Notes: generated by a model not told the origin, from the letters alone. A stretch of DNA of 64,000 bases from Paenibacillus xylanilyticus (GCF_013359935.1 NZ_JABMCB010000192.1:372001-436000), one strand, 5' to 3'. Positions 15,389-25,296 are shown, counted from the first letter of the stretch. Made by a program: numbers and translations.

Positions 15389-17833
15389 ATGAGTGAGAAT
15401 CACCAGCCGAAGCACGGCTACCAGCCGCAGGTTATGGAGAAAAATTGGCAGCAGTACTGGGACGAAAACAAAACGTTTAAAACGGGTGAGGATCCGGGTA
15501 AACCGAAGTTTTATGCACTGGATATGTTTCCTTATCCATCCGGTTCAGGTTTGCACGTAGGTCACCCGGAAGGTTATACGGCAACGGACATCGTTTCACG
15601 TTTCAAACGTATGCGCGGTTACAACGTGCTTCATCCAATGGGTTGGGATGCTTTTGGTCTGCCTGCAGAACAGCATGCATTGGACACGGGAGAACATCCA
15701 CGGGAGATCACTTTCCGGAACATCGACAACTTCCGTCGTCAAATCAAGTCCCTCGGTTTCTCGTATGACTGGGATCGTGAAATTAGCACAACTGACCCGG
15801 AATACTACAAATGGACGCAGTGGATCTTCATTCAGCTGTACAAAAAAGGCTTGGCATACGTGGATGAAGTGCCAGTTAACTGGTGTGAAGCCCTGGGCAC
15901 GGTACTGGCTAACGAAGAGGTTATCGACGGCAAGAGTGAGCGTGGTGGACATCCGGTTGTTCGCAAACCGATGCGCCAATGGGTTCTGAAAATTACGGAA
16001 TATGCTGAACGCTTGCTGGAAGATCTGGAAGAGCTGGACTGGTCCGAAAGCATCAAGGATATGCAGCGTAACTGGATTGGTAAATCGACGGGTGCTGAAG
16101 TTGTATTCGCCATTGAGGGCAGTGAAGAAGTTATCAAGGTGTTTACAACACGTGCGGATACCCTGTTCGGTGCCAGCTTCGCCGTTCTTGCTCCTGAGCA
16201 TGAATTGGTAGAGGCCATTACAACAGCGGAACAACGTGAAACCATTAAGGCTTACCAGGAGCAGGCTTCCCGCAAGAGTGATCTGGAACGCACAGATTTG
16301 GCCAAGGACAAAACGGGTGTATTCACTGGTGCCTACGCGATCAATCCGGTCAATGGTGCCAAACTGCCTATCTGGATTGCGGATTATGTTTTGGCAGGAT
16401 ACGGTACAGGAGCTGTTATGGCTGTTCCGGGTCATGATGGTCGTGACTGGGAATTTGCGAAGCAGTTTGGTCTGGACATCATTGAAGTTATTCAGGGTGG
16501 AGACGTGACACAAGAGGCGTATGCCGGAGACGGACCGCATGTGAATTCCGACTTCCTGAACGGACTGAATAATGAAGAGGCCATTGCAAAAATGATTGCC
16601 TGGCTGGAAGAGAACGGCAAGGGACAAGGGAAAACAACATACCGCCTGCGCGATTGGTTGTTCAGTCGTCAGCGTTACTGGGGAGAGCCGATTCCGATTC
16701 TGCACCTGGAAGACGGAACGATGAAAACCGTGCCAGAAGACCAACTTCCATTGCTGCTGCCGGATATCGACCAGATTAAACCTTCGGGTACGGGAGAATC
16801 ACCACTGGCGAATGTAACGGATTGGGTAAATACGGTAGATCCTGAAACGGGAATGAAGGCACGCCGCGAGACCAATACGATGCCGCAATGGGCGGGCAGC
16901 TGCTGGTATTACCTGCGCTTCATCGATCCACGCAACGATAAGGAATTGATCTCCCAGGAGAAACAGCAGCAATGGTTGCCGGTTGACCTCTATATCGGAG
17001 GAGCCGAGCATGCGGTTCTTCACCTGCTGTATGCTCGTTTCTGGCACAAAGTGCTGTATGATCTGGGCGTGGTTAGTACCAAAGAGCCGTTCCACAAGCT
17101 GGTGAACCAAGGCATGATTTTGGGAACCAACAATGAGAAAATGAGTAAGTCCCGTGGCAATGTCATTAACCCGGATGAAATTGTGAATGAATTCGGAGCG
17201 GATACATTGCGTCTGTATGAGATGTTCATGGGGCCTTTGGAAGCTACGAAACCGTGGAATGCGAACGGGGTTGAGGGCATGTACCGCTTCCTGTCACGTG
17301 TATGGCGTCTCTTCATTAACGAGGATACTGGGGCGATCAACGACAAGATCACTGTGGATGGCGGAACGGAAGAATTCAAACGCACCGCTCACAAAACGAT
17401 CAAAAAGGTTACGGATGACCTGGAGCATCTGCGTTTCAACACAGCGATCAGCCAACTGATGATCTTCATCAACGATGCTTACAAAGCAGATACACTGCCG
17501 CGTGAAGCAATGGAAAACTTTGTACAGCTGCTGTCACCACTGGCACCACATATGGCGGAAGAACTGTGGAGCCGACTTGGACACGAGGGAGGAATCTCCT
17601 ACGTGGCTTGGCCAGAATATGACGAGTCCATGACGGTGGATGCCGAAGTGGAGATCGTAGTCCAAGTAAACGGTAAAATCGTAACCCGTGCCACGATTGC
17701 GAAGGATCTGGATGCACAGGGGATGCAGGACTTTACGATGGAACTGGCGCCGGTTAAACAGGCTCTGGAAGGCAAGACCATTCGCAAGGTCATTGCCGTT
17801 CCAGGCAAACTGGTTAATATTGTTGCCGGTTAA
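15389..17833 (+). CDS. leuS: Leucine--tRNA ligase
   Basis: LeuS charges tRNA-Leu with leucine and edits mischarged products. The 814-residue product has the class I signature PYPSGSGLHVGHPEGY (HIGH motif, about 48-63), the CP1 editing region with FTTRADTLFGASF and MAVPGHDGRDWEFA, and NEKMSKSRGN (KMSKS, near 584). GAGGAGG precedes the ATG. The preceding T-box regulates it. Its last 20 bases overlap the 3' end of comER on the opposite strand. Confidence 0.98.
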   Translation: MSENHQPKHGYQPQVMEKNWQQYWDENKTFKTGEDPGKPKFYALDMFPYPSGSGLHVGHPEGYTATDIVSRFKRMRGYNVLHPMGWDAFGLPAEQHALDTGEHPREITFRNIDNFRRQIKSLGFSYDWDREISTTDPEYYKWTQWIFIQLYKKGLAYVDEVPVNWCEALGTVLANEEVIDGKSERGGHPVVRKPMRQWVLKITEYAERLLEDLEELDWSESIKDMQRNWIGKSTGAEVVFAIEGSEEVIKVFTTRADTLFGASFAVLAPEHELVEAITTAEQRETIKAYQEQASRKSDLERTDLAKDKTGVFTGAYAINPVNGAKLPIWIADYVLAGYGTGAVMAVPGHDGRDWEFAKQFGLDIIEVIQGGDVTQEAYAGDGPHVNSDFLNGLNNEEAIAKMIAWLEENGKGQGKTTYRLRDWLFSRQRYWGEPIPILHLEDGTMKTVPEDQLPLLLPDIDQIKPSGTGESPLANVTDWVNTVDPETGMKARRETNTMPQWAGSCWYYLRFIDPRNDKELISQEKQQQWLPVDLYIGGAEHAVLHLLYARFWHKVLYDLGVVSTKEPFHKLVNQGMILGTNNEKMSKSRGNVINPDEIVNEFGADTLRLYEMFMGPLEATKPWNANGVEGMYRFLSRVWRLFINEDTGAINDKITVDGGTEEFKRTAHKTIKKVTDDLEHLRFNTAISQLMIFINDAYKADTLPREAMENFVQLLSPLAPHMAEELWSRLGHEGGISYVAWPEYDESMTVDAEVEIVVQVNGKIVTRATIAKDLDAQGMQDFTMELAPVKQALEGKTIRKVIAVPGKLVNIVAG

Positions 17834-18659
17834 TCTCACCGGCTCTGAATAATTCATCGAGCTTTAACAAGTCTTCTTCATACTTGTCATGGGTCGTGTG
17901 AATAAGGCTGTCGAATACACCGTCCAGGCTGACCTTCATTAGGGCAAGTGCCTGTGCGGTAATGCCTCCGGGTACTGCAACGCGAGCCTGAAGTTCTTGG
18001 GGGGTATATCCTCCTTCCGTGAGCAGCTTGCCTGTTCCAAGGAGCATTTCACCTGCAAGGGCGCAGGCATCTGCGCGTTTGATCCCTGTAAGCTTGACGG
18101 CACTCTCGATCCATTGTTCCAAAAAGAAGGATATGAATGCAGGTCCGCAGCTGGAAAAGTCGGATGTAATCCGGGTGCAGGCTTCCTCCACCTGGTAAGG
18201 TTTGCTGAAATGACTGAGAAGCCCTTCCAGAACGGAGCGGTCTTCCGTGGTCATGCGCTCGCCGTGAATGCACAGGGATGCTCCGCTGCCGACCTGGTGC
18301 GTAACGCTGGGAATAACCTTGGAGACTTTGCAAGGAAGTGAAGATTCCAGATGGCGCAGCTGCACGGGACTGGTAATCGAGACGATCATATGATTGGGAT
18401 TTACAACAGGCAGGATGTCGTCAATAACATGTTTGAATTCGAGCGGCTTCACGCACAAAAATATGATATTGCTTCGGATGACAGTTTCCCGATTGCTCTG
18501 CGATTCATGCAGGCCGGGATAACGGAGGGATAACTGACGTACTTTGGAAGGGGTCCGATTGCTTGCAGCGATCTGCCGGGGCTCCAATGCTCCGGATTGG
18601 ATCAAGGCATAGATCAGCAGGCTTCCCATGCTGCCGGTTCCGATAAATCCAACCTTCAT
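17814..18659 (-). CDS. comER: Late competence protein ComER (pyrroline-5-carboxylate reductase-like)
   Basis: The 281-residue product is a ProC-family protein: N-terminal dinucleotide-binding motif VGFIGTGSMGSLL, IIFLCVKPLEF, and the C-terminal helical part with SCGPAFISFFLEQWIESAV and TPQELQARVAVPGGIT. Placed opposite and upstream of comEA, it corresponds to B. subtilis ComER; its role in competence is not essential, though it has been linked to sporulation and biofilm. The ATG at 18659 has GAAAGGAGG upstream; a longer frame from 18722 lacks family similarity. It converges on leuS, overlapping it by 20 bases. Confidence 0.88.
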   Translation of the reverse strand: MKVGFIGTGSMGSLLIYALIQSGALEPRQIAASNRTPSKVRQLSLRYPGLHESQSNRETVIRSNIIFLCVKPLEFKHVIDDILPVVNPNHMIVSITSPVQLRHLESSLPCKVSKVIPSVTHQVGSGASLCIHGERMTTEDRSVLEGLLSHFSKPYQVEEACTRITSDFSSCGPAFISFFLEQWIESAVKLTGIKRADACALAGEMLLGTGKLLTEGGYTPQELQARVAVPGGITAQALALMKVSLDGVFDSLIHTTHDKYEEDLLKLDELFRAGEINRQQY

Positions 18660-18845
18660 TGTTTCAGGCCTCCTTTCATGCTTTACGGTACTGGCGCAGT
18701 TCGTTCCTTCTAGTCTATGCATCAGGACTTGTATGACATGACATGAAAAAAGAAAAGCTTAATTTCACCAGCAACATTCAACGGTTCGGAAGCACCGCCC
18801 GTTTTCAGAATGAACTATTTTGAAGACAGGGAGAGGTGTGGAAGC

Positions 18846-19427
18846 ATGAAATGGAAACAGGCAATAATCATTGCTGCTGCGGTGATTGGAAGTGTATTGA
18901 TATTATGGTCGGGCAAAAGTGAACAGCCTCCTTCTGGCTGGGAACCCATGCAGCTCGGCACCGAGACGCCGACGATAGAGCAGGATCCTTCTGCTGTGCA
19001 GTCGGCTGTTTTGGGTGGTGGGGAAGCCAAAGCGGCGGCAGATACGGATGCAAAGAAGGGAACGGATGATGCTGTTTCTCAAGAGCCCGAACAGGTGGAT
19101 AAAGGGGTAGTTAAAGAGGTCGATTCGAGCAGCACCGTGGGCGGATCGGATGCTTCATTGGCAAAGACTTCTGCAGCGGAAGTTGTCCCGGAAAAAAACC
19201 AAACGGCTCAGCCTGTACAGGATGTGGATAACGGCAAGATCGATGTTAATACGGCACCAGCTTCCAAGCTTACAGAGCTTCCGGGCATTGGAGAGAAAAA
19301 GGCACAGGCCATCATCGATTATCGGAATGCCCATGGTCCATTTACCAAAGTCAGTGATCTGACAAAGGTCAAAGGAATCGGGATGAAGATGTTGGAGAAA
19401 ATGGCTCCATATGTCCAGATCCGTTAA
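18846..19427 (+). CDS. comEA: Competence DNA receptor ComEA (no visible SLBB domain)
   Basis: ComEA is the membrane-anchored receptor that binds incoming double-stranded DNA during transformation. The 193-residue product has a short N-terminus, a membrane anchor (about 6-20, IIIAAAVIGSVLILW), a long low-complexity Ala/Asp/Glu-rich linker (about 25-130), and a C-terminal double helix-hairpin-helix: IDVNTAPASKLTELPGIGEKKA and TKVSDLTKVKGIGMKML. The SLBB oligomerisation domain of B. subtilis ComEA (a VDVxGAVxxPGVY-type stretch) is not visible. The ATG at 18846 is preceded by GGAGAGGTG; an upstream ATG at 18810 is possible. Confidence 0.92.
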   Translation: MKWKQAIIIAAAVIGSVLILWSGKSEQPPSGWEPMQLGTETPTIEQDPSAVQSAVLGGGEAKAAADTDAKKGTDDAVSQEPEQVDKGVVKEVDSSSTVGGSDASLAKTSAAEVVPEKNQTAQPVQDVDNGKIDVNTAPASKLTELPGIGEKKAQAIIDYRNAHGPFTKVSDLTKVKGIGMKMLEKMAPYVQIR

Positions 19428-19539
19428 CTAATTTAATAATGTGATGATTACAATAGAGTAAACAAAGGTTTTCTTACGTTAAGTAGCTGGATGAGTATTG
19501 CTACAGATAAACTTAAAACGAACGGGAGAGGAAACGATC

Positions 19540-20061
19540 ATGAATACAGCAGACGTACGCAAAGACTGGGATACTTATTTCATGGATATCGCATATATGG
19601 TCTCAACCCGTTCCCGCTGTTCACGCCGCCATGTCGGAGCTGTGCTTGTTCAGGGCAAAAAATTGCTTGGGACAGCGTATAACGGAGCACCCATGGGTGT
19701 TCCCGACTGCTCGGAAGCCGGATGCATGATTTCCGAAGAATATGAGCTGGTTGTAACCGATGGTCAGGAGGAAATGGTCAAAAAGCAGCGCTGTATTCGT
19801 ACGATTCATGCGGAGCAGAATTTGCTCTTGTTCACCGATCGGATTGATCGTGAAGGTTCATCCGTGTACGTCACGGACGAACCTTGCTGGACTTGCTCCA
19901 ATATGCTTGCCAACAGCGGCATTACGGAGATTGTTTTTCATCGCCCGTATCCCAAGGATACAGGCAAAGTAACACGAATGATGGCCCAGAAGGGAATTAC
20001 GTTTCGCAAGCTGGAGAATTACCAGCCGCCCCGTGAGACCATGATGACCATTAGTGATTAA
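19540..20061 (+). CDS. comEB: dCMP/deoxycytidylate deaminase ComEB
   Basis: ComEB is a zinc-dependent deoxycytidylate deaminase-like protein that converts dCMP to dUMP; it lies in the comE operon and has been linked to polar placement of the uptake machinery in Bacillus. The 173-residue product has the zinc motifs TIHAEQN (HAE, near 91-93) and DEPCWTCSNM (PCxxC), and the conserved CSRRHVGAVLV. The ATG at 19540 has GGGAGAGG upstream and gives the usual N-terminus. The gap to comEA is about 110 bases. Confidence 0.94.
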   Translation: MNTADVRKDWDTYFMDIAYMVSTRSRCSRRHVGAVLVQGKKLLGTAYNGAPMGVPDCSEAGCMISEEYELVVTDGQEEMVKKQRCIRTIHAEQNLLLFTDRIDREGSSVYVTDEPCWTCSNMLANSGITEIVFHRPYPKDTGKVTRMMAQKGITFRKLENYQPPRETMMTISD

Positions 20062-20148
20062 CAGATGATTACGCAGGATAAACGAATAAACGTTAAAATT
20101 AGGTAGGTTACTACGTTTTAAAGTCAATAGCAAGTGGATGTGGTGGGA

Positions 20149-20190
20149 AGAACCCCCGGTTTAGCTGTTTCAGCTGCCGGGGGTTCTTTG
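20149..20190 (+). terminator. Strong hairpin between comEB and comEC
   Basis: AGAACCCCCGG... (20149-20167) pairs with ...GCCGGGGGTTCTT (20171-20188), including a lower AGCTG/CAGCT portion. Only three T residues follow, so it is a weak terminator or attenuator. It lies 36 bases before the chosen comEC start and could reduce or regulate comEC expression within the operon. Confidence 0.6.
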
Positions 20191-20226
20191 CGTTGGTTGC
20201 ACTGGTGGCTTAAAGGGGGATGGAGA

Positions 20227-23043
20227 ATGAAAGGCAGACCTTTATTCGTATTCACAGTCTGTTGGTTATGCGGCAGCGGTATGGCATGTGCTATGACAGG
20301 ATGGACTCTCCTTTGGGGAATGGTCGGTGCACTCTCCTGTTTGCCGTTCCTGCTTCGGTGGATCGGCATGCGGGGCTGGGCCATCGTGGTATTTATTGTG
20401 GCATTAATCGGTGGAGCTGGGCACTGGGAGTGGAATGAAGCCCGGAATGTGAGCAATCTGCCCGAGATTACCAATATAGCTGCTGCAGATCTGGATGGGT
20501 ACTCAGCTACGCTTCATGGAATACTGGATTCGGATGTTCGAGTTGATGGTGATCGGGCAGATTTTCAAATACAGATGAACTCAATAGAGGCATCGTCAGA
20601 TGCTCAATCTGGAACAGCGTCAGGGGTTCTACGGGTGGCCCAAACGAAAGAACGTCTGATGGTACATGTGCGTTTGGCTGAAGAAGAAGAGCAGCAAGTT
20701 GCGGCGGGATGGCGGCGGGGGGATGCAATCACGTTAACCGGTGTACTGACACTTCCGGGAGAAGCGAGGAATTTTGGTGGCTTTGACTATCGGAATTACT
20801 TGAAGACACAGTATATTCACTGGCTATTCAAAGTGAAAGGAGCCAGTTCGGTAACAACGGTTTCTCCTGAAGGGATAGGAAAGTTCAATATACTGCGGTG
20901 GAATGACCTGATCAGAAGTACATTGGGTTCTGCCGTAGACAGACTGTTTCCAGAACCTCACGCGGGTTACATGAAAGGTCTTATTATAGGAATGGCAAGC
21001 GATATCGACCCCGATACCTATGGTCAATTTTCACAATTGGGACTTACACATATATTGGCCATCTCGGGCACCCATGTGGCGGTATATGTGGCTTCGCTGT
21101 TACTCCTTTTGTCGTGGCTGAGGTTAACACGAGAGACATCACTCACCATTGTCCTATTGCTGATTCCTGCATATGTGCTGTTATCTGGTGGTTCACCTTC
21201 AGTCATTCGAGCGGGGATTATGTCCATGATCGGTTTATATATGGCACGGCGAGGGCTTGCCAGAGACGGACTGCAGATGATCAGCGCAGCAGCCTTGATG
21301 ATGATGTGGTGGAATCCGTATTTCCTGTTAAGCGTCAGCTTTCAGCTATCTTTTCTCGTCACTGCCGGACTGATGATCTACATGCCTCTCATAAACCGGT
21401 TATTTCATGGTTGGCCCAAAGCCGTCGCAGCAACAGCTTCAGTGACGGTAACCGCGCAGCTTATTTCTTTTCCGGTAACGATATTGTATTTCAACCAGTT
21501 TTCGCTGCTTTCTTTTGTTGCCAACTTTTTGCTAGTATCCTTGATTAGCGCTATCGTATTACCGCTTGGCACGGTCGCTCTCTTATTGTCATTTCTATGG
21601 CTGCCTCTTGCCAAACCTCTTGCCTGGGTTGCGATTTTGCTGAACAAAGTAACATTTGTGAGTGTGGAATGGATGAATAGTTTACCGGGATTTGTCCTGA
21701 TCTGGGCCACACCTTCCTTGCTGTGGATTGCAGCGTATTATGCCATACTGTATGCACTCTTGTTTCTTCTTCATCGAGGAAAGGGCGAGATTCCGCAAGC
21801 TTCTAATATGGAAGAAGACACCGCACCTCTGGTTCGTACACATCGTGGTCAAGGTTTGCAAGGAGCAGCACAGTCCGGGGGATTGAGTGAACGAATGGAT
21901 TGGGATCGGCAAGGTAAAGGCCAACAGGTTCGGAGTAATGATTCTGGTTCTATGACGACACTAAGTGCAAGTATTGCCTGGCCGGAGTATACAAGTGCGT
22001 TTACCACGCAAGGCGCCGGCTACTATACGGGGGAACGGATGAATTTGTTCCATAAAGGGATGTGTGGTTTGCTGGCCCTGCTTCTCATAGTGGGATTGGT
22101 TTGGGCCTACCGGACTCCACTGCCTGCTGGTACTGGTGTTGTTCAATTTTTGGATATTGGCCAGGGGGACAGCACGCTGATAACTACACCTGGAGGGAAA
22201 CATATTTTGGTGGATGGCGGGGGAACGGTTAGCTTTGGCAATCAGGAATCCTGGAGAATCCGGCGAGATCCCTATGAAGTGGGTGCCAAGGTAGTTGTAC
22301 CTTTATTGAAAAAACGTGGTATTCATCGACTGGATGCGGTCATTCTGACTCATGCTGATCAGGATCATGCTGGAGGGCTGCAGGCAGTGCTTGAGCAGAT
22401 TCCGGTTGAACGTTTCATGTTTAACGGTACAACGAGCGGCAAAGACAATTTTGAAAAGTTGCTGGATACCGCAGTGGAACGCAGTATTCCGTTATATGCC
22501 ATCCAACAAGGGATGTCATACGCAGCAGACGAAGAAACCGTGCTTCATTTTATATCGCCTGATTTGGATCATTCACTGGATACGGGAGGCAGGCTTCCTG
22601 TGTCTGAACATCAGAATCATGATTCGGTTGTCTTCCTGCTGGACATGGCTGGAGCATCACTGTTATTTACAGGCGATATGGATGCAGCAGCAGAACAAAA
22701 TCTGTTATACATGATTCAAGACGGGTCTCTTGCAGCTTCTTTCAAACAGGAGCCAGGGTCGTTTTCATTCCCATCTGTTGAGACTTCGGTCGATGTGTTG
22801 AAGGTGGCGCATCACGGTAGCAAGACATCGTCGACAGAAGCCTGGCTGCAGTATTGGCATGCCAAATCAGCAGTCATTTCAGCAGGTGCTAACAATACAT
22901 ATGGACATCCCAACCCCGGAGTGCTTGAGCGACTGGAGGCTGTGGGTTCACAGATTTATCGAACGGACCAGATGGGCGAAGTCCAGATGAGAATAAAAGA
23001 CGGGCAGATTGATGTGCGTTACAAATTGAGCATGGATGAATGA
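20227..23043 (+). CDS. comEC: DNA internalization channel ComEC/Rec2
   Basis: ComEC forms the cytoplasmic membrane channel that takes up single-stranded transforming DNA. The 938-residue product has three N-terminal membrane segments, an extracellular OB-like part (about 85-215), the Competence domain of multiple helices (about 235-520) with HILAISGTHVAVY, and a C-terminal metallo-beta-lactamase-like domain from about 637: VQFLDIGQGDSTLI, LTHADQDHAGG (about 708) and VAHHGSKTSS (about 861). A hydrophilic insert of about 80 residues (roughly 520-600) separates membrane bundle and lactamase domain. The ATG at 20227 has AAAGGGGGATGGAGA upstream; the frame is open to 20134 but crosses a hairpin. 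Confidence 0.96.
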   Translation: MKGRPLFVFTVCWLCGSGMACAMTGWTLLWGMVGALSCLPFLLRWIGMRGWAIVVFIVALIGGAGHWEWNEARNVSNLPEITNIAAADLDGYSATLHGILDSDVRVDGDRADFQIQMNSIEASSDAQSGTASGVLRVAQTKERLMVHVRLAEEEEQQVAAGWRRGDAITLTGVLTLPGEARNFGGFDYRNYLKTQYIHWLFKVKGASSVTTVSPEGIGKFNILRWNDLIRSTLGSAVDRLFPEPHAGYMKGLIIGMASDIDPDTYGQFSQLGLTHILAISGTHVAVYVASLLLLLSWLRLTRETSLTIVLLLIPAYVLLSGGSPSVIRAGIMSMIGLYMARRGLARDGLQMISAAALMMMWWNPYFLLSVSFQLSFLVTAGLMIYMPLINRLFHGWPKAVAATASVTVTAQLISFPVTILYFNQFSLLSFVANFLLVSLISAIVLPLGTVALLLSFLWLPLAKPLAWVAILLNKVTFVSVEWMNSLPGFVLIWATPSLLWIAAYYAILYALLFLLHRGKGEIPQASNMEEDTAPLVRTHRGQGLQGAAQSGGLSERMDWDRQGKGQQVRSNDSGSMTTLSASIAWPEYTSAFTTQGAGYYTGERMNLFHKGMCGLLALLLIVGLVWAYRTPLPAGTGVVQFLDIGQGDSTLITTPGGKHILVDGGGTVSFGNQESWRIRRDPYEVGAKVVVPLLKKRGIHRLDAVILTHADQDHAGGLQAVLEQIPVERFMFNGTTSGKDNFEKLLDTAVERSIPLYAIQQGMSYAADEETVLHFISPDLDHSLDTGGRLPVSEHQNHDSVVFLLDMAGASLLFTGDMDAAAEQNLLYMIQDGSLAASFKQEPGSFSFPSVETSVDVLKVAHHGSKTSSTEAWLQYWHAKSAVISAGANNTYGHPNPGVLERLEAVGSQIYRTDQMGEVQMRIKDGQIDVRYKLSMDE

Positions 23044-23155
23044 TGAATTTTTGAGTAGTGCAGGATAATGGTTATATTTACCGAATAATGATTAGGCTCA
23101 GTTTTATTGGGCAATAGAGATGACAAGTTACATAATGAGAAGGGGAACAGAAGCA

Positions 23156-25174
23156 ATGGGACATGCAAAAACAACAACACGAAAGAACGGCGGAGTAAAA
23201 CAGAATTTTGGAGCCAAATGGCTCAGGATGACACTGATGTTGTGTATTGGAGTTATCGTTTCCGCCTTGCTCGCGGGTCATTCCCCTGCGTCTGCAGCAT
23301 CCAGTACAAGCAGTTCGATTATTTCCATGCTGGATCGCAACAATTATATCCTCGACAATGGTACAGTTTGGTCCAAAGGGGCAACTAGTGGGGTCTGGAC
23401 GCAAAGCCCGAACCTGATCGGCATCTCTAAAGGAGACTCTCATTCCCTTTATGGCTGGACAGCGGATGGGCAAGTCTATCGTTGGGATGTGGACAACGCC
23501 CAAAAGCCTGAGGTAAATCAATACAACGGAGTAGTAAAAGTGTATGGGCGTGGCTTGATACTTCTCCAGGACGGAACACTCCATCAAGATGGAAAGCAGA
23601 TTAAAGGTTTGGAATCCATTATTGATGTCGGCCCCTATCCAGCTGATGGTTATTATTCATATGGCACATTATCCGCGTCGGGTGATGTCTATTACGCAGA
23701 CTATCGAAACATTGTGCGCAAAGTAGGAAGTGTTGAGAACGGTAAAGCCATTGCCACGAATAGTGCGTATGCAGCTGTCCTGAAAAACGATGGATCAGTG
23801 GTCATTGTGAACATGATGTATGAAGAGGACCAGGTGGAGGTCGCAAGTGACGTTCAATCTATGATCTGGCTGGGGAATACGCATAAGCTGCTGACGGTGA
23901 AGAATGATGGCACTGTATGGAGTTATGATCGAACGGCTAAATACAAGTCTGAACAACTGCCAGGGCTAACCAATGTTAATCGACTTGAATATTCGTTTGA
24001 GCTAGGTGAATTATATGCACTTTTACAGGATGGAACGTGGGGAGTCTATAATGAGGGACAACTGAAATCACTCCAAGCTCCTTCATTAACAAAAGTAACA
24101 TTGACTGCATCGGCGAAAGAAGCTGTTCTTGGAGATACGGTTACACTTTCAGTTCAGCAGACCTATAGCAACGGTTTTAAGATCAAACGCCAGCCGATAC
24201 CTACAGAAATCATCCTGGAACAGCCACAAGTTGCAAAAATTCAGGGTGACGGCACGCTTAAGGTTACGGGCATGGGAACGACCAAAGTAACATTTACAAT
24301 GGAGAACCTGACTTCAAGCATTCAGTTGGATGCTGGAGCGGAGCAGAAGCTTACAGGAGCTACGTTGTTAAACGGGACTATATATTTACCGGTGCAGTCG
24401 GTATTTAAGACGTTGGGAGCCAAAGTTGATGTGAAAGGCTCGTCTTTTATCATTCAACTTGGAGATGACAAGATTACCCTGCAAAAAGGGAGTACAACTG
24501 CACGGTTTAACAATCAGGAGCTCAAGTTAAAAGGGAAGGTACAAACTATTGAAGGGCAGACGGTATTTCCGGCAAATTTATTAAGTCAGACTTCAGGGAT
24601 CAAAGTTCGATGGGATGCGGAGTTGAGGCAGGCTGAGGTTCTGGTTGGTAAGTCAGCTATTCTTATTGAATCAAAGGATACAGCAGCTTTAATCAAGAAA
24701 AAAGAACTTGGAAGCCTTAGTCGATTGATAGGCAAATCGTATTGGATTAATGAGTACACCGAGTTGGGACAACGTTTTAGCAAAGTAACGGTTACTGATA
24801 TTGAAATTGATAAGTATGATTCGGGAGATAAGAGCTACTCGGTGGTGTTTCGTAACGCAAAGGGTAAAACGGTTGCTGCTTATGCAGGGGGCACTGCCTC
24901 AAGGGTCACGGAGATGTTGTCGGATTCGGATCAATTCTTCACGTATGACCCCTACCAAAAATACAAATGGTCTCAGTCCACATGGAAGAAGATTATTGCT
25001 GGAGAAGTAGCTTTGGGCATGACAACGAAACAAGCTGGTCTAGCGTGGGGAGATCCGACAAGCATTACCCAAGAGATGAGCTCAAAGGGGAAAATAGAAG
25101 TGTGGGTCTATGCTGGGCCAAATATATTGCGTGTTTTGAGCTTTGTTGGCGGGAAACTGATCAGCATTTATTAA
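23156..25174 (+). CDS. Secreted copper amine oxidase stalk-domain protein with RCC1-like N-terminal region
   Basis: This 672-residue protein begins with a signal peptide (hydrophobic core about 25-40, likely cut after ASA near 47). The N-terminal half has recurring strands such as NNYILDNGTVWSKG, LLQDGTLHQDG, VLKNDGSVVIV and TVKNDGTVWSYD, spaced like RCC1/beta-propeller blades. A Big2-like segment (about 312-395, DGTLKVTGMGTTKVTFT) and a copper amine oxidase N-terminal stalk domain (about 395-495, with TLLNGTIYLPVQSVFKTLGAKV) follow, then an unrecognised C-terminal domain. Stalk domains are common in Paenibacillus wall proteins and imply no amine oxidase activity. The start at 23156 is a choice between close ATGs. 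Confidence 0.78.
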   Translation: MGHAKTTTRKNGGVKQNFGAKWLRMTLMLCIGVIVSALLAGHSPASAASSTSSSIISMLDRNNYILDNGTVWSKGATSGVWTQSPNLIGISKGDSHSLYGWTADGQVYRWDVDNAQKPEVNQYNGVVKVYGRGLILLQDGTLHQDGKQIKGLESIIDVGPYPADGYYSYGTLSASGDVYYADYRNIVRKVGSVENGKAIATNSAYAAVLKNDGSVVIVNMMYEEDQVEVASDVQSMIWLGNTHKLLTVKNDGTVWSYDRTAKYKSEQLPGLTNVNRLEYSFELGELYALLQDGTWGVYNEGQLKSLQAPSLTKVTLTASAKEAVLGDTVTLSVQQTYSNGFKIKRQPIPTEIILEQPQVAKIQGDGTLKVTGMGTTKVTFTMENLTSSIQLDAGAEQKLTGATLLNGTIYLPVQSVFKTLGAKVDVKGSSFIIQLGDDKITLQKGSTTARFNNQELKLKGKVQTIEGQTVFPANLLSQTSGIKVRWDAELRQAEVLVGKSAILIESKDTAALIKKKELGSLSRLIGKSYWINEYTELGQRFSKVTVTDIEIDKYDSGDKSYSVVFRNAKGKTVAAYAGGTASRVTEMLSDSDQFFTYDPYQKYKWSQSTWKKIIAGEVALGMTTKQAGLAWGDPTSITQEMSSKGKIEVWVYAGPNILRVLSFVGGKLISIY

Positions 25175-25223
25175 TTCCTTTTTACGACTCATGAATTTAG
25201 CCACCTTGGTGAAAGGAAGCAGA

Positions 25224-25284
25224 AAGCCCGCTTTCCGGTACACTCCTCGGGGAGAATATCGGAAAACGGGCTATGTCCCTTTTT
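25224..25284. terminator. Possible bidirectional terminator
   Basis: AGCCCGCTTTCCG pairs with CGGAAAACGGGCT (one mismatch) across a loop of about 24 bases, with CCCTTTTT following on the plus strand. It lies between two convergent genes. The T tract is some bases from the stem, so efficiency is uncertain. Confidence 0.5.
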
Positions 25285-25296
25285 AGGATGAAAAAA

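Noticed and set aside
15596..16744. A 382-codon minus-strand frame inside leuS
   Set aside because: It is a shadow of leuS; no ribosome site and no recognisable domain, and leuS has full class I synthetase motifs on the plus strand.
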